A stretch of DNA of 15,592 bases from TWA4 sp045121095 (GTDB lineage Bacteria; Bacillota; Clostridia; Lachnospirales; Lachnospiraceae). Location of the stretch: NCBI GenBank assembly GCA_045121095.1, contig JBGVFN010000041.1, forward strand, positions 1 to 15,592, read 5' to 3'. Shown piece after piece: positions 5,989-14,809 of the stretch (within the stretch, counting starts at the first letter, position 1; each line of letters starts with the position of its first letter). The position numbers were made by a program, and so were the translations under genes. The notes under the pieces were generated by a model. It was not told where the DNA came from. It ran no database searches and was given only the letters and a program-made list of their open reading frames with translations.

Positions 5989-8616
5989 CTATTTCCGTAT
6001 ACTAACTCCCTTTACAGAAGATAACGAGCCGTATACCTTTTTGCCATCCACAATTCTGTAAGCCTTTATCTTATAGTAATAGGTCTTTCCTTTGGTCAAT
6101 CCGGTATTGGTATAAGTAAGTGTCGAACCGGATGTTATATTTTTTACCAGAGTATATTTACCAGTTTTGCTGGCTGCACGGTAAATCACATAGCCGGAAG
6201 CACCTGCTACTTTATTCCATTTCAGCTGTACCTTCTTTCCTGACAGGTTCTTTACAGAATTGATGACCGCTGTTGACGGAACAGGTTTTGCTTTAACAAG
6301 CGAGGAATAATCACTGGTATAGGTTACAATAGTCTTTGTTCCTGTTGTTTTATAAGCCTTTATCTTATAATAATAGGTTTTTCCGGAAGTACGCTTACTG
6401 TCAGTAAAGCTTACTGTTGAATTTCCTTTTATGGTTTTAATGCAGCTAAAGGTTTTGTTATCAACGGAACGATAAATTTTATAACCTGATGCATTGCTTA
6501 CCTTGGACCATGTAAGTTTAATACTGTTATATCCGGTGGAAACCGCTTTTACATTTGTTACCTTTTGGGGATTGATGGTAAAAGTAATGGTTTTTGTACC
6601 AGAATAATTATTTGTACCTTTTATTGTGATGGTAGCTTTTCCTATGGCAGTATTATTTTTGTAAGAAACGGTATAATCCTTATCGCCATTACCACATTTT
6701 AAGGTTACGGAACCATTTTTAACTGTAACCGTCGGCTTGACTGCTTTACCTGTGTAGGTTTTGCTGCTGACTTTGGTGAATGTAAAATTGGTAATTGACT
6801 GGGGATTAATTTTGAAAGTTACTTTCTTTGTACCACAGTAATCTCCATCTCTTCCGGTTATAGTAACAGTTGCCGTACCTGCATTTACATTATTTTTATA
6901 GGAAACCTTATAATCTGTTTTGCTGCTGAGTTTCTTTGTGCCGTCCATAACTGTAACCACAGGCTTTTTCTTAGAACCATTGTAGGTGTACGTTTTTCCG
7001 GAAAGCGAAATGCTGCAGGTGCTGATGTCTGTTAAAATCCGTTTATAATTTACTTTCACCAGCTCACTTTTTCTGCTTTCTACGCTGCCTCCTGTCACAG
7101 TACGAACAGCAGTTACTGCATAGATATACGTACCATCCGTATTATTTTCACGTAATTGTGTATCTTTATATGTAAGGACAGAACCAGAAACCTGTGCAAT
7201 CGGTTTGGAAGACCACTTTTCGCCCTCCTGTTTTCTGTAAATGCGATAATTTTCAGCCTTATCTACAGCAGACCATTTTAAATAAACCATGCCATTTTCA
7301 TCGGATGATACCGTTAAATCCTCCGGTGAATCGGTAAATGCAGGTTCAAATGCTGCATAAATTGTATGGTTGGCGGTTACATTTTCAAATTTATAAATGT
7401 AATCACCGGCTTTTTCTTTTTCTGTTAACGGCAGGACCTCACCATCTACAATAATCTGAGAAATCAGACATCCTGCACCGGGCGATATGGTGTAGGAAGC
7501 CGTATCATTTTTGCCGATATACGTATCACCGGAAGGAGAAATCGTTCCGCCGGATTCTGAACTGGCAGTGATTACAAATGTATTTTCAATTTCCAGATCA
7601 CCGCTCATGCTTACAGATGCATTGGCACAGAGATTGGTGATGGTAGAACCACTTAACGCAACACCAGGTGTTTCGCTGGCATTTTTAACTGTACCAGCAG
7701 AGCGATATCTGTCCAGTTCACCATCCTGATCCAGCGAAGAACGGATTTCAATCGAATAAGTTGTTCCAGCCGGTGCATCCATAATGCTGGCGGCAGTATA
7801 TCCATTAATCGTGTCATCTCCATCAAAGGCTGACAATGAAACCTTGGAACTGCTGGTGGATACGGATGCACAGGTATTTACATTGGCAATATTGGCCTGA
7901 AAATCATCCTGAAGAGTGGTATCTTCATTTTTAATGATATATAATTCATCCGCAGGAACATACAGCTTGATATATTCTTCTTCACAATCATAATTGGTGG
8001 ACGGAATCAGGAAAATATCCTCTTCATCGGTTACAAGTTTACTGGTTTCGTCATAAGAAGCCACTTTTGTTTCCACCAGATCTTCACCGGTTTCATCTTC
8101 ATCAATCCGGTAAATACTGAACTTTTTGGAATTTACTGCAATAAAGTCGACATCTTCCTGTGCAGACTGCATTTCAGCAGCAGCTGTGCTGGCAGCACGG
8201 GTTTTCAGATTTCCGCGCCCATTCCATTCGGCAAGATAATATACATAAGGAATGTAGCTGATTCCTGCATTGGAATATCCAGTTCCCCAGTTGTAAAGGT
8301 CATTTACCTTATAATACCATGAAGTAATAGAACCACTGCTGTTGGTGGTCAGTTTGATATAGCGGTTTCCATTCTGAGAAAAATTCGGGTCATACACATA
8401 GATTCTGCGCTCTGTACTGCTGATACGGACAGCACGATATGCTACAATAGCATGTCCCCCTTCCTTGCCCCATATGGCAACTACTACAGGAGTCTGACTG
8501 GAATAAACGGTGGAATACAGCTGATTCAGATTATTCATGTTGCTGTTCTGAATATTCTGGATATACGCACATTGCTGTCCAATCTGCATACACTCAATAA
8601 ATCGTGTCAGATTCAT
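5989..8616 (-). CDS. 5'-truncated secreted papain-like/Ig/Fn3 repeat protein
   Basis: 875 aa counted from the first ATG (8616), but the homologous frame stays open upstream to about 8721 and stops at TGA 8734-8736, so the real N-terminus is missing. Residues 1-135 are the second half of a papain-like cysteine-protease fold: H55 in GGHAIVAY and D76/N78 in YDPN. The Cys motif seen in the paralogue (GSCYGM) would lie beyond the break, so this copy lacks the nucleophile and the signal peptide. Next come a conserved middle region (about 155-345), a divergent InlB-type repeat (about 352-424, ending YAAFE), an Fn3 (about 430-525), two MBG-type Ig-like repeats with the motif YKNN (about 535-690) and two Fn3 domains (about 692-875). 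No ribosome binding site precedes the ATG. As it stands it is probably a pseudogene, or half of a rearranged locus. Confidence 0.75.
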   Translation of the reverse strand: MNLTRFIECMQIGQQCAYIQNIQNSNMNNLNQLYSTVYSSQTPVVVAIWGKEGGHAIVAYRAVRISSTERRIYVYDPNFSQNGNRYIKLTTNSSGSITSWYYKVNDLYNWGTGYSNAGISYIPYVYYLAEWNGRGNLKTRAASTAAAEMQSAQEDVDFIAVNSKKFSIYRIDEDETGEDLVETKVASYDETSKLVTDEEDIFLIPSTNYDCEEEYIKLYVPADELYIIKNEDTTLQDDFQANIANVNTCASVSTSSSKVSLSAFDGDDTINGYTAASIMDAPAGTTYSIEIRSSLDQDGELDRYRSAGTVKNASETPGVALSGSTITNLCANASVSMSGDLEIENTFVITASSESGGTISPSGDTYIGKNDTASYTISPGAGCLISQIIVDGEVLPLTEKEKAGDYIYKFENVTANHTIYAAFEPAFTDSPEDLTVSSDENGMVYLKWSAVDKAENYRIYRKQEGEKWSSKPIAQVSGSVLTYKDTQLRENNTDGTYIYAVTAVRTVTGGSVESRKSELVKVNYKRILTDISTCSISLSGKTYTYNGSKKKPVVTVMDGTKKLSSKTDYKVSYKNNVNAGTATVTITGRDGDYCGTKKVTFKINPQSITNFTFTKVSSKTYTGKAVKPTVTVKNGSVTLKCGNGDKDYTVSYKNNTAIGKATITIKGTNNYSGTKTITFTINPQKVTNVKAVSTGYNSIKLTWSKVSNASGYKIYRSVDNKTFSCIKTIKGNSTVSFTDSKRTSGKTYYYKIKAYKTTGTKTIVTYTSDYSSLVKAKPVPSTAVINSVKNLSGKKVQLKWNKVAGASGYVIYRAASKTGKYTLVKNITSGSTLTYTNTGLTKGKTYYYKIKAYRIVDGKKVYGSLSSVKGVSIRK

Positions 8617-8715
8617 TCCCCAGGAGGAATTGTAATTTGTTACGCTCAGATTCTTCGGATAGGAAGCAGTAGAACGGAAAGAAGAAACATTGACTCCATT
8701 ATTTTTTACAGGATT

Positions 8716-8745
8716 GTCTTTTCCATGTGAATTTCATTGAATCTG
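8716..8745. other. Head-to-head fusion junction of two truncated paralogues
   Basis: Left of about 8721 the minus-strand frame still reads like the papain-like domain (GKDNPVKNN). From about 8746 the plus strand reads FDLTCNANGG of another gene. Both genes start inside domain sequence and no promoter, ribosome binding site or signal peptide lies between them. The 9-bp odd palindrome TGAATTTCA sits at 8728-8736. The junction can come from one deletion across a divergent intergenic region, from an inversion, or from misassembly. Confidence 0.65.
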
Positions 8746-11171
8746 CTTTTGACCTGACCTGCAATGCCAATGGCGGAACCTGTGATACCACTGTCTCAAT
8801 TCCAGCATCTCATACTCTGTATGCGCACTGGACCAAAATCAGCACACCAGAACCAGATACTCCATCCAGCAAAATTCTGGATTTTACAGACCTGGCCTAC
8901 CATTTTTCCAACAACGGCAGCAGCTTCGGTTACGGAGATTCCTATAAAATCCCCTATTCGGCATTTAAACGTCTCTGGGGAAGTGGTACACTGGCAAAAT
9001 ATTATTACACCTACTATAATGCCATCTGGTCCGGAAGCTGTTATGGCATGTCCTCATCTTCCATCATGTTCAATACCGATGGTGACGATATCATCATATC
9101 CGACTTCAACAATGCGGCAACAGCCGTAAGCAGTCTGACTATTGGTGATACCAGTGATAATCTTAATATTACGCTGACACAGCTGATCGAAACCATGCAG
9201 GTTTCCCAGTATGACACCAGCATAACCTCCACCATTCAGAAAAATTATGATGATCTGGAAGGACTCTGTAAAGAAATAACCCAGAATGACACCATAAAAT
9301 CCCCGGTACTGATCTGTATTTACGGCCCCGAAGGCGGTCATGCCATTGTGGGATACAAGCTTAAAAAGATCAATACTACAACCAGCCATCTCTATGTATA
9401 TGACTGTAATTATCCCGAGAGTCTTCGCTACATTACTTTAACAACAAATACCTCCGGCGCTTACACAGGCTGGTACTATCATTTAAATAATATATACGAT
9501 TGGGGTTCTTCTTACAGCGGCTGTAAAATCAGCTATGTAACCTACGACACATTTGTTTCCAAATGGAACAGCCGCGGAAGCAGTAAAACAGAGTCTGTAA
9601 ATGTCTTAAATATGAATACGGACAGCGCAGATATATATGATTATTCCGGAAAAAAAGTCGCCAGTCTGAAAAATGGCGTACTTACCAGTACAACCGATAA
9701 AATCTATCAATATCAGCCGCTTAAATTAAAGGATGACAGTACTTCTTCCAATACAGAAGGTTCCCTGATTTACCTGCCCACTGACCTTTACATAATAAAA
9801 AACAAAAAATCATCCGTAAAAGAATTTCAGGTTAACATGGTAAATGTAAAGCAAAGTGTTTCCGTTACTACAACAGCCAATCAGGTCACACTTTCTGTGG
9901 ATGACAGTGAACAGCTGAACACCGCCAGTATTCCGGCAGATCAGGGTGATAGCTACAATGTTATTCTGGAATCATCACTTAGCTGCAGTAAAAACAAGAG
10001 CAGTATTGAATATTACGGTATAGGAAACGGCACAACCGTTACACTGGGAACCAATGCAGGAAATTGTATCCTGACAAATTGCTCTGATGTCACTATGTGG
10101 ATCAACGGAACTGCCCTGGGAAATGAAACAGACAGCTCCCAGAAAGATATTTCCAGTGCCAGCATGGTGCTTTCCAAAACAAAATATACCTACAATCAGC
10201 AAAATTACGAGCCGGACGTAACCGTTACCTATAATAAATCCGTATTGGAACGGGGTACAGACTATGTAGTTGTATATAAAAATAATATTAATGTGGGAAC
10301 CGCTTCCGCCACCGTCTACGGAATTGGCAAATATACCGTTCAAAAGACACTCACATTTAAAATCGAAGGCAAAACGCCTGTACTGACATTTAAACAGACC
10401 AGTGTATCAAAAACCTATGGAAATGCTGCTTTTACCAATTCGCTGACCTCGAAAAAGACGGATGGAACTATTACCTATAAATCCAGCAACACAAAAGTTG
10501 CAAAAGTGGACAGTAAAGGAAAAGTAACGATTACAGGAGCCGGAACTGCCAAAATTACGGCTTTTGCTTCCGCCGGCAAAACATACAAAGCCGGAAGCAA
10601 ATCCTATACTTTAACCGTAGCAAAAGCTGCAAACACTATTACTGTCTCCAGTGTAACCAAAACAGCCTCTGCCTCCAGCCAGACCTTTACGCTGAAACCA
10701 TCTGTAAAAGGAAATGCAAAGCTGACTTACAGCTCCAGTTCTAAGAAAGTAACCGTAAACAGCAGCGGTAAAGTAACCATTGCCAAAGATTTTGTAGGAA
10801 CAGCCACCATTACCATAAAAGCTGCATCCACCACAAACTATAAATCGGCTTCAAAGAAGATTACCGTAACCGTTAAACCGGGAGGAACGTCGCTCTCCAA
10901 ACTGACCAATATCAGCGGCAAAAAACTGACTGCAACCTGGAAACGAAACTCAAAAGTAAGCGGTTATCGTATCCAGTATTCTACCTCCAGCAGTTTTTCA
11001 TCAAATGTACATACAATCAAGATTACTGGAAACTCCACACTGAAGCGGACCATAACGAACTTAACAAAAAACAGAACTTATTATGTACGTATACAGACTT
11101 ATAAGACTGTCTCAGGCAAAACCTATTATTCGAAATGGTCAGGGAAGAAATCCATAAAGATTGTACGATAA
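8727..11171 (+). CDS. 5'-truncated secreted papain-like protease/Ig/Fn3 repeat protein
   Basis: 814 aa from a GTG with no ribosome binding site; the frame opens only at 8694, inside the neighbouring gene's fragment, so the true start and signal peptide are missing. Residues 8-36 are a collapsed Listeria-Bacteroides (Flg_new) repeat: ANGG directly followed by HTLYAHW, with the usual middle absent. Residues about 50-290 are a papain-like domain with a candidate nucleophile C105 in SGSCYGMSSS, H205 in EGGHAIVGY and D226/N228 in YDCN. Then a middle region shared with the minus-strand paralogue (about 305-490), an MBG-type Ig-like repeat (about 490-566), two further Ig-like repeats (about 567-735, one with ITYKSSNTKVAKVDSKG) and a terminal Fn3 (about 737-814). 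It has no sortase or lipid anchor. Without a promoter and signal peptide it should be silent here. The substrate is unknown. Confidence 0.75.
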   Translation: MNFIESAFDLTCNANGGTCDTTVSIPASHTLYAHWTKISTPEPDTPSSKILDFTDLAYHFSNNGSSFGYGDSYKIPYSAFKRLWGSGTLAKYYYTYYNAIWSGSCYGMSSSSIMFNTDGDDIIISDFNNAATAVSSLTIGDTSDNLNITLTQLIETMQVSQYDTSITSTIQKNYDDLEGLCKEITQNDTIKSPVLICIYGPEGGHAIVGYKLKKINTTTSHLYVYDCNYPESLRYITLTTNTSGAYTGWYYHLNNIYDWGSSYSGCKISYVTYDTFVSKWNSRGSSKTESVNVLNMNTDSADIYDYSGKKVASLKNGVLTSTTDKIYQYQPLKLKDDSTSSNTEGSLIYLPTDLYIIKNKKSSVKEFQVNMVNVKQSVSVTTTANQVTLSVDDSEQLNTASIPADQGDSYNVILESSLSCSKNKSSIEYYGIGNGTTVTLGTNAGNCILTNCSDVTMWINGTALGNETDSSQKDISSASMVLSKTKYTYNQQNYEPDVTVTYNKSVLERGTDYVVVYKNNINVGTASATVYGIGKYTVQKTLTFKIEGKTPVLTFKQTSVSKTYGNAAFTNSLTSKKTDGTITYKSSNTKVAKVDSKGKVTITGAGTAKITAFASAGKTYKAGSKSYTLTVAKAANTITVSSVTKTASASSQTFTLKPSVKGNAKLTYSSSSKKVTVNSSGKVTIAKDFVGTATITIKAASTTNYKSASKKITVTVKPGGTSLSKLTNISGKKLTATWKRNSKVSGYRIQYSTSSSFSSNVHTIKITGNSTLKRTITNLTKNRTYYVRIQTYKTVSGKTYYSKWSGKKSIKIVR

Positions 11172-11183
11172 AACGCAAAATTG

Positions 11184-11237
11184 AAGGAACTCAGGTTGTT
11201 GAGAAGTTAAATATTCTCATGACAACCTGAGTTCCTT
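11184..11237 (+). terminator. Intrinsic terminator after the papain-like gene
   Basis: A perfect 16-bp stem pairs AAGGAACTCAGGTTGT (11184-11199) with 11222-11237. Inside it a second stem, TGAGAA (11200-11205) with TTCTCA (11214-11219), leaves an 8-nt loop. CTTTCTTAATT follows the stem. It begins 12 bp after the stop at 11171 and may also serve the convergent minus-strand remnant. Confidence 0.8.
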
Positions 11238-11343
11238 TCTTAATTAGCTAGAGCGTGTTTGAAAAATGCTTTTTTGCAAGATGTGTTATTTACGGAACTT
11301 CACATACTTTCATGTTCTCTACAGTACTTTCCTGTTTCCGCAG

Positions 11344-11730
11344 TTATTTATTGATCTTCACACTCTTCACCGCACTCCATGCAGAATAATATTTTACTCC
11401 CGAAAGAGTCTTATAGCTGCGTACCCGTACGTAATAGGTTTTTCCTTTTGTCAAAGCACTAATAGTTCTTGATACGTTTTTATATCCGGTAACTGTCACT
11501 GTTTTTACACTGCTGAACTTACTGGATGTTGAATACTGTACCTGATAAGCAGCGGCTTTGCTGTTCTGTGCCCATTTCACTGTCCTCTTCTTAAAAACTG
11601 TGTTTTTTCAGGCCGGAAATGGAAGAACTGGTCAGACGTACGATTTTTTCCACTTTCACAGCTGCTTACAGTGCTGCCGGAATAGGCTTTTGCTGTGTAA
11701 ATGTACCTTGTAATAAAATCTTATTTTCTA
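11344..11730 (-). pseudogene. Frameshifted remnant of an Fn3-repeat secreted protein
   Basis: The 3' end encodes one Fn3 domain ending VKSVKINK, close to the C-terminus of the plus-strand papain-like gene (QYSTSS, KTYYVR, YYS.WS in both). It is read cleanly from about 11595 to the stop at 11344-11346. Upstream the coding signal continues in other frames: RLTSSSISGLK in one, and YIYTAKAYSGSTVSS, the end of a preceding Fn3, in another (about 11650-11710). That requires at least two frameshifts, with no start. It is the decayed tail of a larger repeat protein, between the terminator at 11184 and the carboxypeptidase gene. Confidence 0.7.
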
Positions 11731-11776
11731 TTACAATCTCCATTACTTTCAAAACCATTTTTTCTCAAAGCTTCCA

Positions 11777-14374
11777 TCACTTCAAGTTCTTTACCATATA
11801 AAACACCGCATTAATATACTTCTGAGCGTAGTTATTATTATTAAAACTGCTCTCCGATGATACATAGGGAAACTCAAACAGCGCAGAATCATATCCCAGA
11901 CTGTATGCATAGCCAGACACATACCCCATTCCTCTTCCGAATGAAGCTCCACGCGTACCGGGGAAATATTTTTTAAATGCTTTATAAAGATTTCCTGTTC
12001 CGCTGTAACGTGTAATTACCTGATTATACCACCCATGAGTATCAATAAAGATATTTTTTCCGCTTCCTTTGCTGGAGTCGATAAAGTTCTTTAAAATCAC
12101 TGCTTCTTTTGCCATCAGCGATTTACTTCCTGTATAATTACGTGCACTATATTTTGCAGAAAATCCTGCAGGGAAACAACGGTTCAGATCAACTCCGCCT
12201 TTAACCAGTTTTCCACTGCTGTTATACCGATAAACGGTACAACGTCCAGATCCATTACAGGTCGTGCCGCTGTATAGACCATCAGGATTAGCCATAGGGA
12301 CTATGATAATGGAATAATTATATTTATCTAATGTAGATAACATTTCTGACGCCTTCTGAATCAGCTTATCTCCTGTTTTTACCAAGACCGCACCGTCTCT
12401 GGCCCAGTTGTCCTCCCATGCATGAACCGCCATTGTGATTACAATATGGTTTTTTCCACTTCCTATAGTATAGGAATACATGTTTCTTCCACCACCGCTT
12501 TTTCCAAGATAGGTTTTTGTGACATTTCTTACAAAATCCCCAGTATATTCTAGTTTTGGTGCAATGCCGCTTCCGCTTACTACGCCCTTCACGTTCTTAC
12601 CATTCAATGTCATATATCCAGCAACGATATACCAATATTTTTTACCTTTTTCCAGTCCGCTCTCTGTCCATGTATTTTTATTGGCTTTTACACTTCCCAC
12701 TTTTTTCCAATTTCCGCCTGCTACCTTCCGATATATAAAATATCCATCTGCACAGGAAGTTTTATTCCACTTGACAGTTGCTTTTCCCTTAGAAGTGATA
12801 CAGATACTTTTCATGGTTATTGCAGATACCTGACGTGCACCTTCAATCCCTGATGTATTATATTTTCCGGCGATATTGTTCCGCATACTTTTTACAGTAT
12901 AAATATATTTCACACCATATTCAGCAGTTTTATCCTGATAACTGGTTACAGAAGATTTCACAGAAGCAAGCTTCTTCCAGCTCCCTCCCGCTATTTTCCG
13001 GTAAATATAATAAGATGTAGCACCTGCTGCTTTCTTCCACGTTACCGTGACATATGTAGTTTTTGAAGTGGTGCTGCTTAATACAGGTGCCGCGGGTACC
13101 GGTTTTGCATTAACACCAGTTTTATTGTAGGAACTTGATAAAACGCCGTTATCCTTTTTTACAAATGCCTGTACTGTATAGATATAGGAAGTACCACAAG
13201 TTAGTTCCTTATCAATCCATGAAGTTGTATTTGCTTTAACTTCTGCAACTTTTTTCCATGATGTGCCAGATGTTTTTCTGTATATATAATAACCATCCTC
13301 ACCACATACATTGCTCCACGTTATCTTAATACTATTGTAGGAAACCGATGATATTGACTTTAATCCCGGCTGCTGCGGAACTGTGTATGCTGTATTTGAA
13401 ATACTGCTAACAAACTTGCCGGAATAAGCCTCCAGTTTATACAAATATTTTCTATCTTTTGCAGCACCATTATCGGTCCAGGCTACAATACTTCCATCTG
13501 TTATGGTTTTTACCTTTTTATAGCTGCTCTCACCAGCAGCCTTACGATATACATAGTATCCATTTGCACCAACAATTTTTGCCCATGTCACTTTAACTCC
13601 ACCTGAAACACATGAAGAATTAACTGACGGTTGGGACAGGTATTTCATACTTTTTTCAGCAGAAGCTTTACCAACTGTATTTTTATAATATGTTTTGATC
13701 TGATAGATATATGTTTTCCCATTAGAAACATTCTTGTCCACATAACTTACTGTAGAAGCGTTCTGAATGGCAGCTATTTTTTCATAATTCCCGCTCCCTT
13801 CCTTACGATAAATATAATATCCGGAAATATTAGTCATCTTTTCCCATGTAAGTTTCACACCACCGGATGTATTTGAAATTCCGGTCAGTTTTGCCTGGGG
13901 CAATATGATTTCAAATGTTAATTCAACAGAACCTTTATAACGTCCAATACCAGTTACCACTGCCACAGCAGTTCCAGGAACTGTGTTTTTCTGATATGTA
14001 ACTGAAAAATCAATGTTTTCTGTAAGTCCCGTAATTGTAACAGAAGGCGTACAGGGGGTTCCGTTAAAAACCTGATCTGAAATACCTGAAATACTAACCG
14101 TACGAATATCGATCTGTTCCTCTTCTGATGAACCAGAAGATTCTTCTGTACTTTCATTTTCACTACTTTCCGGTTTACTTTCTGATTCACTATTCTCAGC
14201 TTTACTGCTTTCTGTCTCGCTGCTCTCGATTTGACTACTTCCTGCTTTACTGCTTTCTGCCTCGCTGCTCTCAATTTCAGCTGCCATGACCGGAATTGTA
14301 AATGTTGACGTTGATATACAGCCTGCACATAGCAAGAGCATTAACAATAAACTTAATTTCTTTTTAATCATCAT
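11777..14374 (-). CDS. Secreted M14-type zinc carboxypeptidase with Ser/Glu stalk and Fn3 array
   Basis: 865 aa, apparently intact. Start ATG 14374, with AGAGG about 8 nt upstream. A Lys-rich start and hydrophobic core give a signal peptide, with possible cleavage near PVMAA (residue 31) or a poor lipobox at C19. A Ser/Glu/Lys-rich stalk (about 34-86) is followed by one MBG-type Ig-like domain (about 88-157) and five Fn3 repeats (about 161-605), each carrying GY.IYRK or a close variant. The C-terminal catalytic domain (about 610-865) has the M14 zinc ligands H651 and E654 (HAWE) and H780 (IDTHGW), the substrate-binding N730-R731 in VDLNRCFP, and the catalytic Glu E834 in LFEFPY. The fold and residues suggest release of C-terminal residues from peptides outside the cell, either dietary/host protein or cell-wall peptide; I cannot tell which. 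Its repeats are shared with the papain-like neighbours. Confidence 0.88.
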   Translation of the reverse strand: MMIKKKLSLLLMLLLCAGCISTSTFTIPVMAAEIESSEAESSKAGSSQIESSETESSKAENSESESKPESSENESTEESSGSSEEEQIDIRTVSISGISDQVFNGTPCTPSVTITGLTENIDFSVTYQKNTVPGTAVAVVTGIGRYKGSVELTFEIILPQAKLTGISNTSGGVKLTWEKMTNISGYYIYRKEGSGNYEKIAAIQNASTVSYVDKNVSNGKTYIYQIKTYYKNTVGKASAEKSMKYLSQPSVNSSCVSGGVKVTWAKIVGANGYYVYRKAAGESSYKKVKTITDGSIVAWTDNGAAKDRKYLYKLEAYSGKFVSSISNTAYTVPQQPGLKSISSVSYNSIKITWSNVCGEDGYYIYRKTSGTSWKKVAEVKANTTSWIDKELTCGTSYIYTVQAFVKKDNGVLSSSYNKTGVNAKPVPAAPVLSSTTSKTTYVTVTWKKAAGATSYYIYRKIAGGSWKKLASVKSSVTSYQDKTAEYGVKYIYTVKSMRNNIAGKYNTSGIEGARQVSAITMKSICITSKGKATVKWNKTSCADGYFIYRKVAGGNWKKVGSVKANKNTWTESGLEKGKKYWYIVAGYMTLNGKNVKGVVSGSGIAPKLEYTGDFVRNVTKTYLGKSGGGRNMYSYTIGSGKNHIVITMAVHAWEDNWARDGAVLVKTGDKLIQKASEMLSTLDKYNYSIIIVPMANPDGLYSGTTCNGSGRCTVYRYNSSGKLVKGGVDLNRCFPAGFSAKYSARNYTGSKSLMAKEAVILKNFIDSSKGSGKNIFIDTHGWYNQVITRYSGTGNLYKAFKKYFPGTRGASFGRGMGYVSGYAYSLGYDSALFEFPYVSSESSFNNNNYAQKYINAVFYMVKNLK

Positions 14375-14438
14375 ATGTTTTTCCTCTTTCCATATTAATT
14401 ATTTTTAACATCTGTTTTTTTCTATTATTTTCTTTAAT

Positions 14439-14467
14439 ACTATACACCTCTACTTTCTTCCATACAA
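14439..14467 (-). promoter_or_regulatory. Candidate promoter of the carboxypeptidase gene
   Basis: On the minus strand TTGTAT (14467-14462), a 17-bp spacer, then TATAGT (14444-14439). The start site would fall near 14432, leaving an AT-rich leader of about 58 nt before ATG 14374. The -10 matches 5 of 6 consensus positions; the -35 matches only 3. Confidence 0.4.
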
Positions 14468-14809
14468 TAATTTTTTTTAATATAATTCAGTTCTTCAATA
14501 TTTTATTCTTATCATCTGATTCAATAATCTCAGTATACCACTTCTTCATTTATTTTTCTCTCTATTTTGTTCAAAATTACTTCTAAAAAAATTGACACTA
14601 TGAAGGACGATAAATTAACGTAAATGCTCTATAGTCGGTACTCTTTAAAAATTATGCTGCAGACAAATTTGTTGGGGGCAAGATGTGTTTCTGCAGCCAT
14701 TTATGATGAGTCTCCTTATAACAAGTGTAAAAAATCGCTTACGAATAATATGAGGACAACATCGGATATTATGGGATAATGTGAGATAATGTGAAAAGAA
14801 AGGGGAACT
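14468..14809. other. AT-rich gene-free stretch with small repeats
   Basis: No credible gene on either strand. It contains an inverted repeat, GCTGCAGA (14656-14663) with TCTGCAGC (14690-14697), extended by two more pairs across a bulged C, around a 26-nt loop. It also holds a perfect tandem duplication of GATAATGTGA (14775-14794). Possibly debris between the carboxypeptidase promoter and the ATPase remnant. Confidence 0.5.

Noticed and set aside
11252..11300. Possible IS terminal sequence GAGCGTGTTTGAAAAAT after the terminator
   Set aside because: It looks like some IS ends, but no partner inverted repeat or target duplication was found.
14590..14620. Plus-strand TTGACA followed by an AT-rich stretch as a promoter
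   Set aside because: No good -10 at 16-18 bp and no plus-strand gene downstream.
11278..14690. Shared 12-mer GCAAGATGTGTT near 11279 and 14679
   Set aside because: Several 12-base matches are expected by chance in a window of this length, and the flanks do not match.
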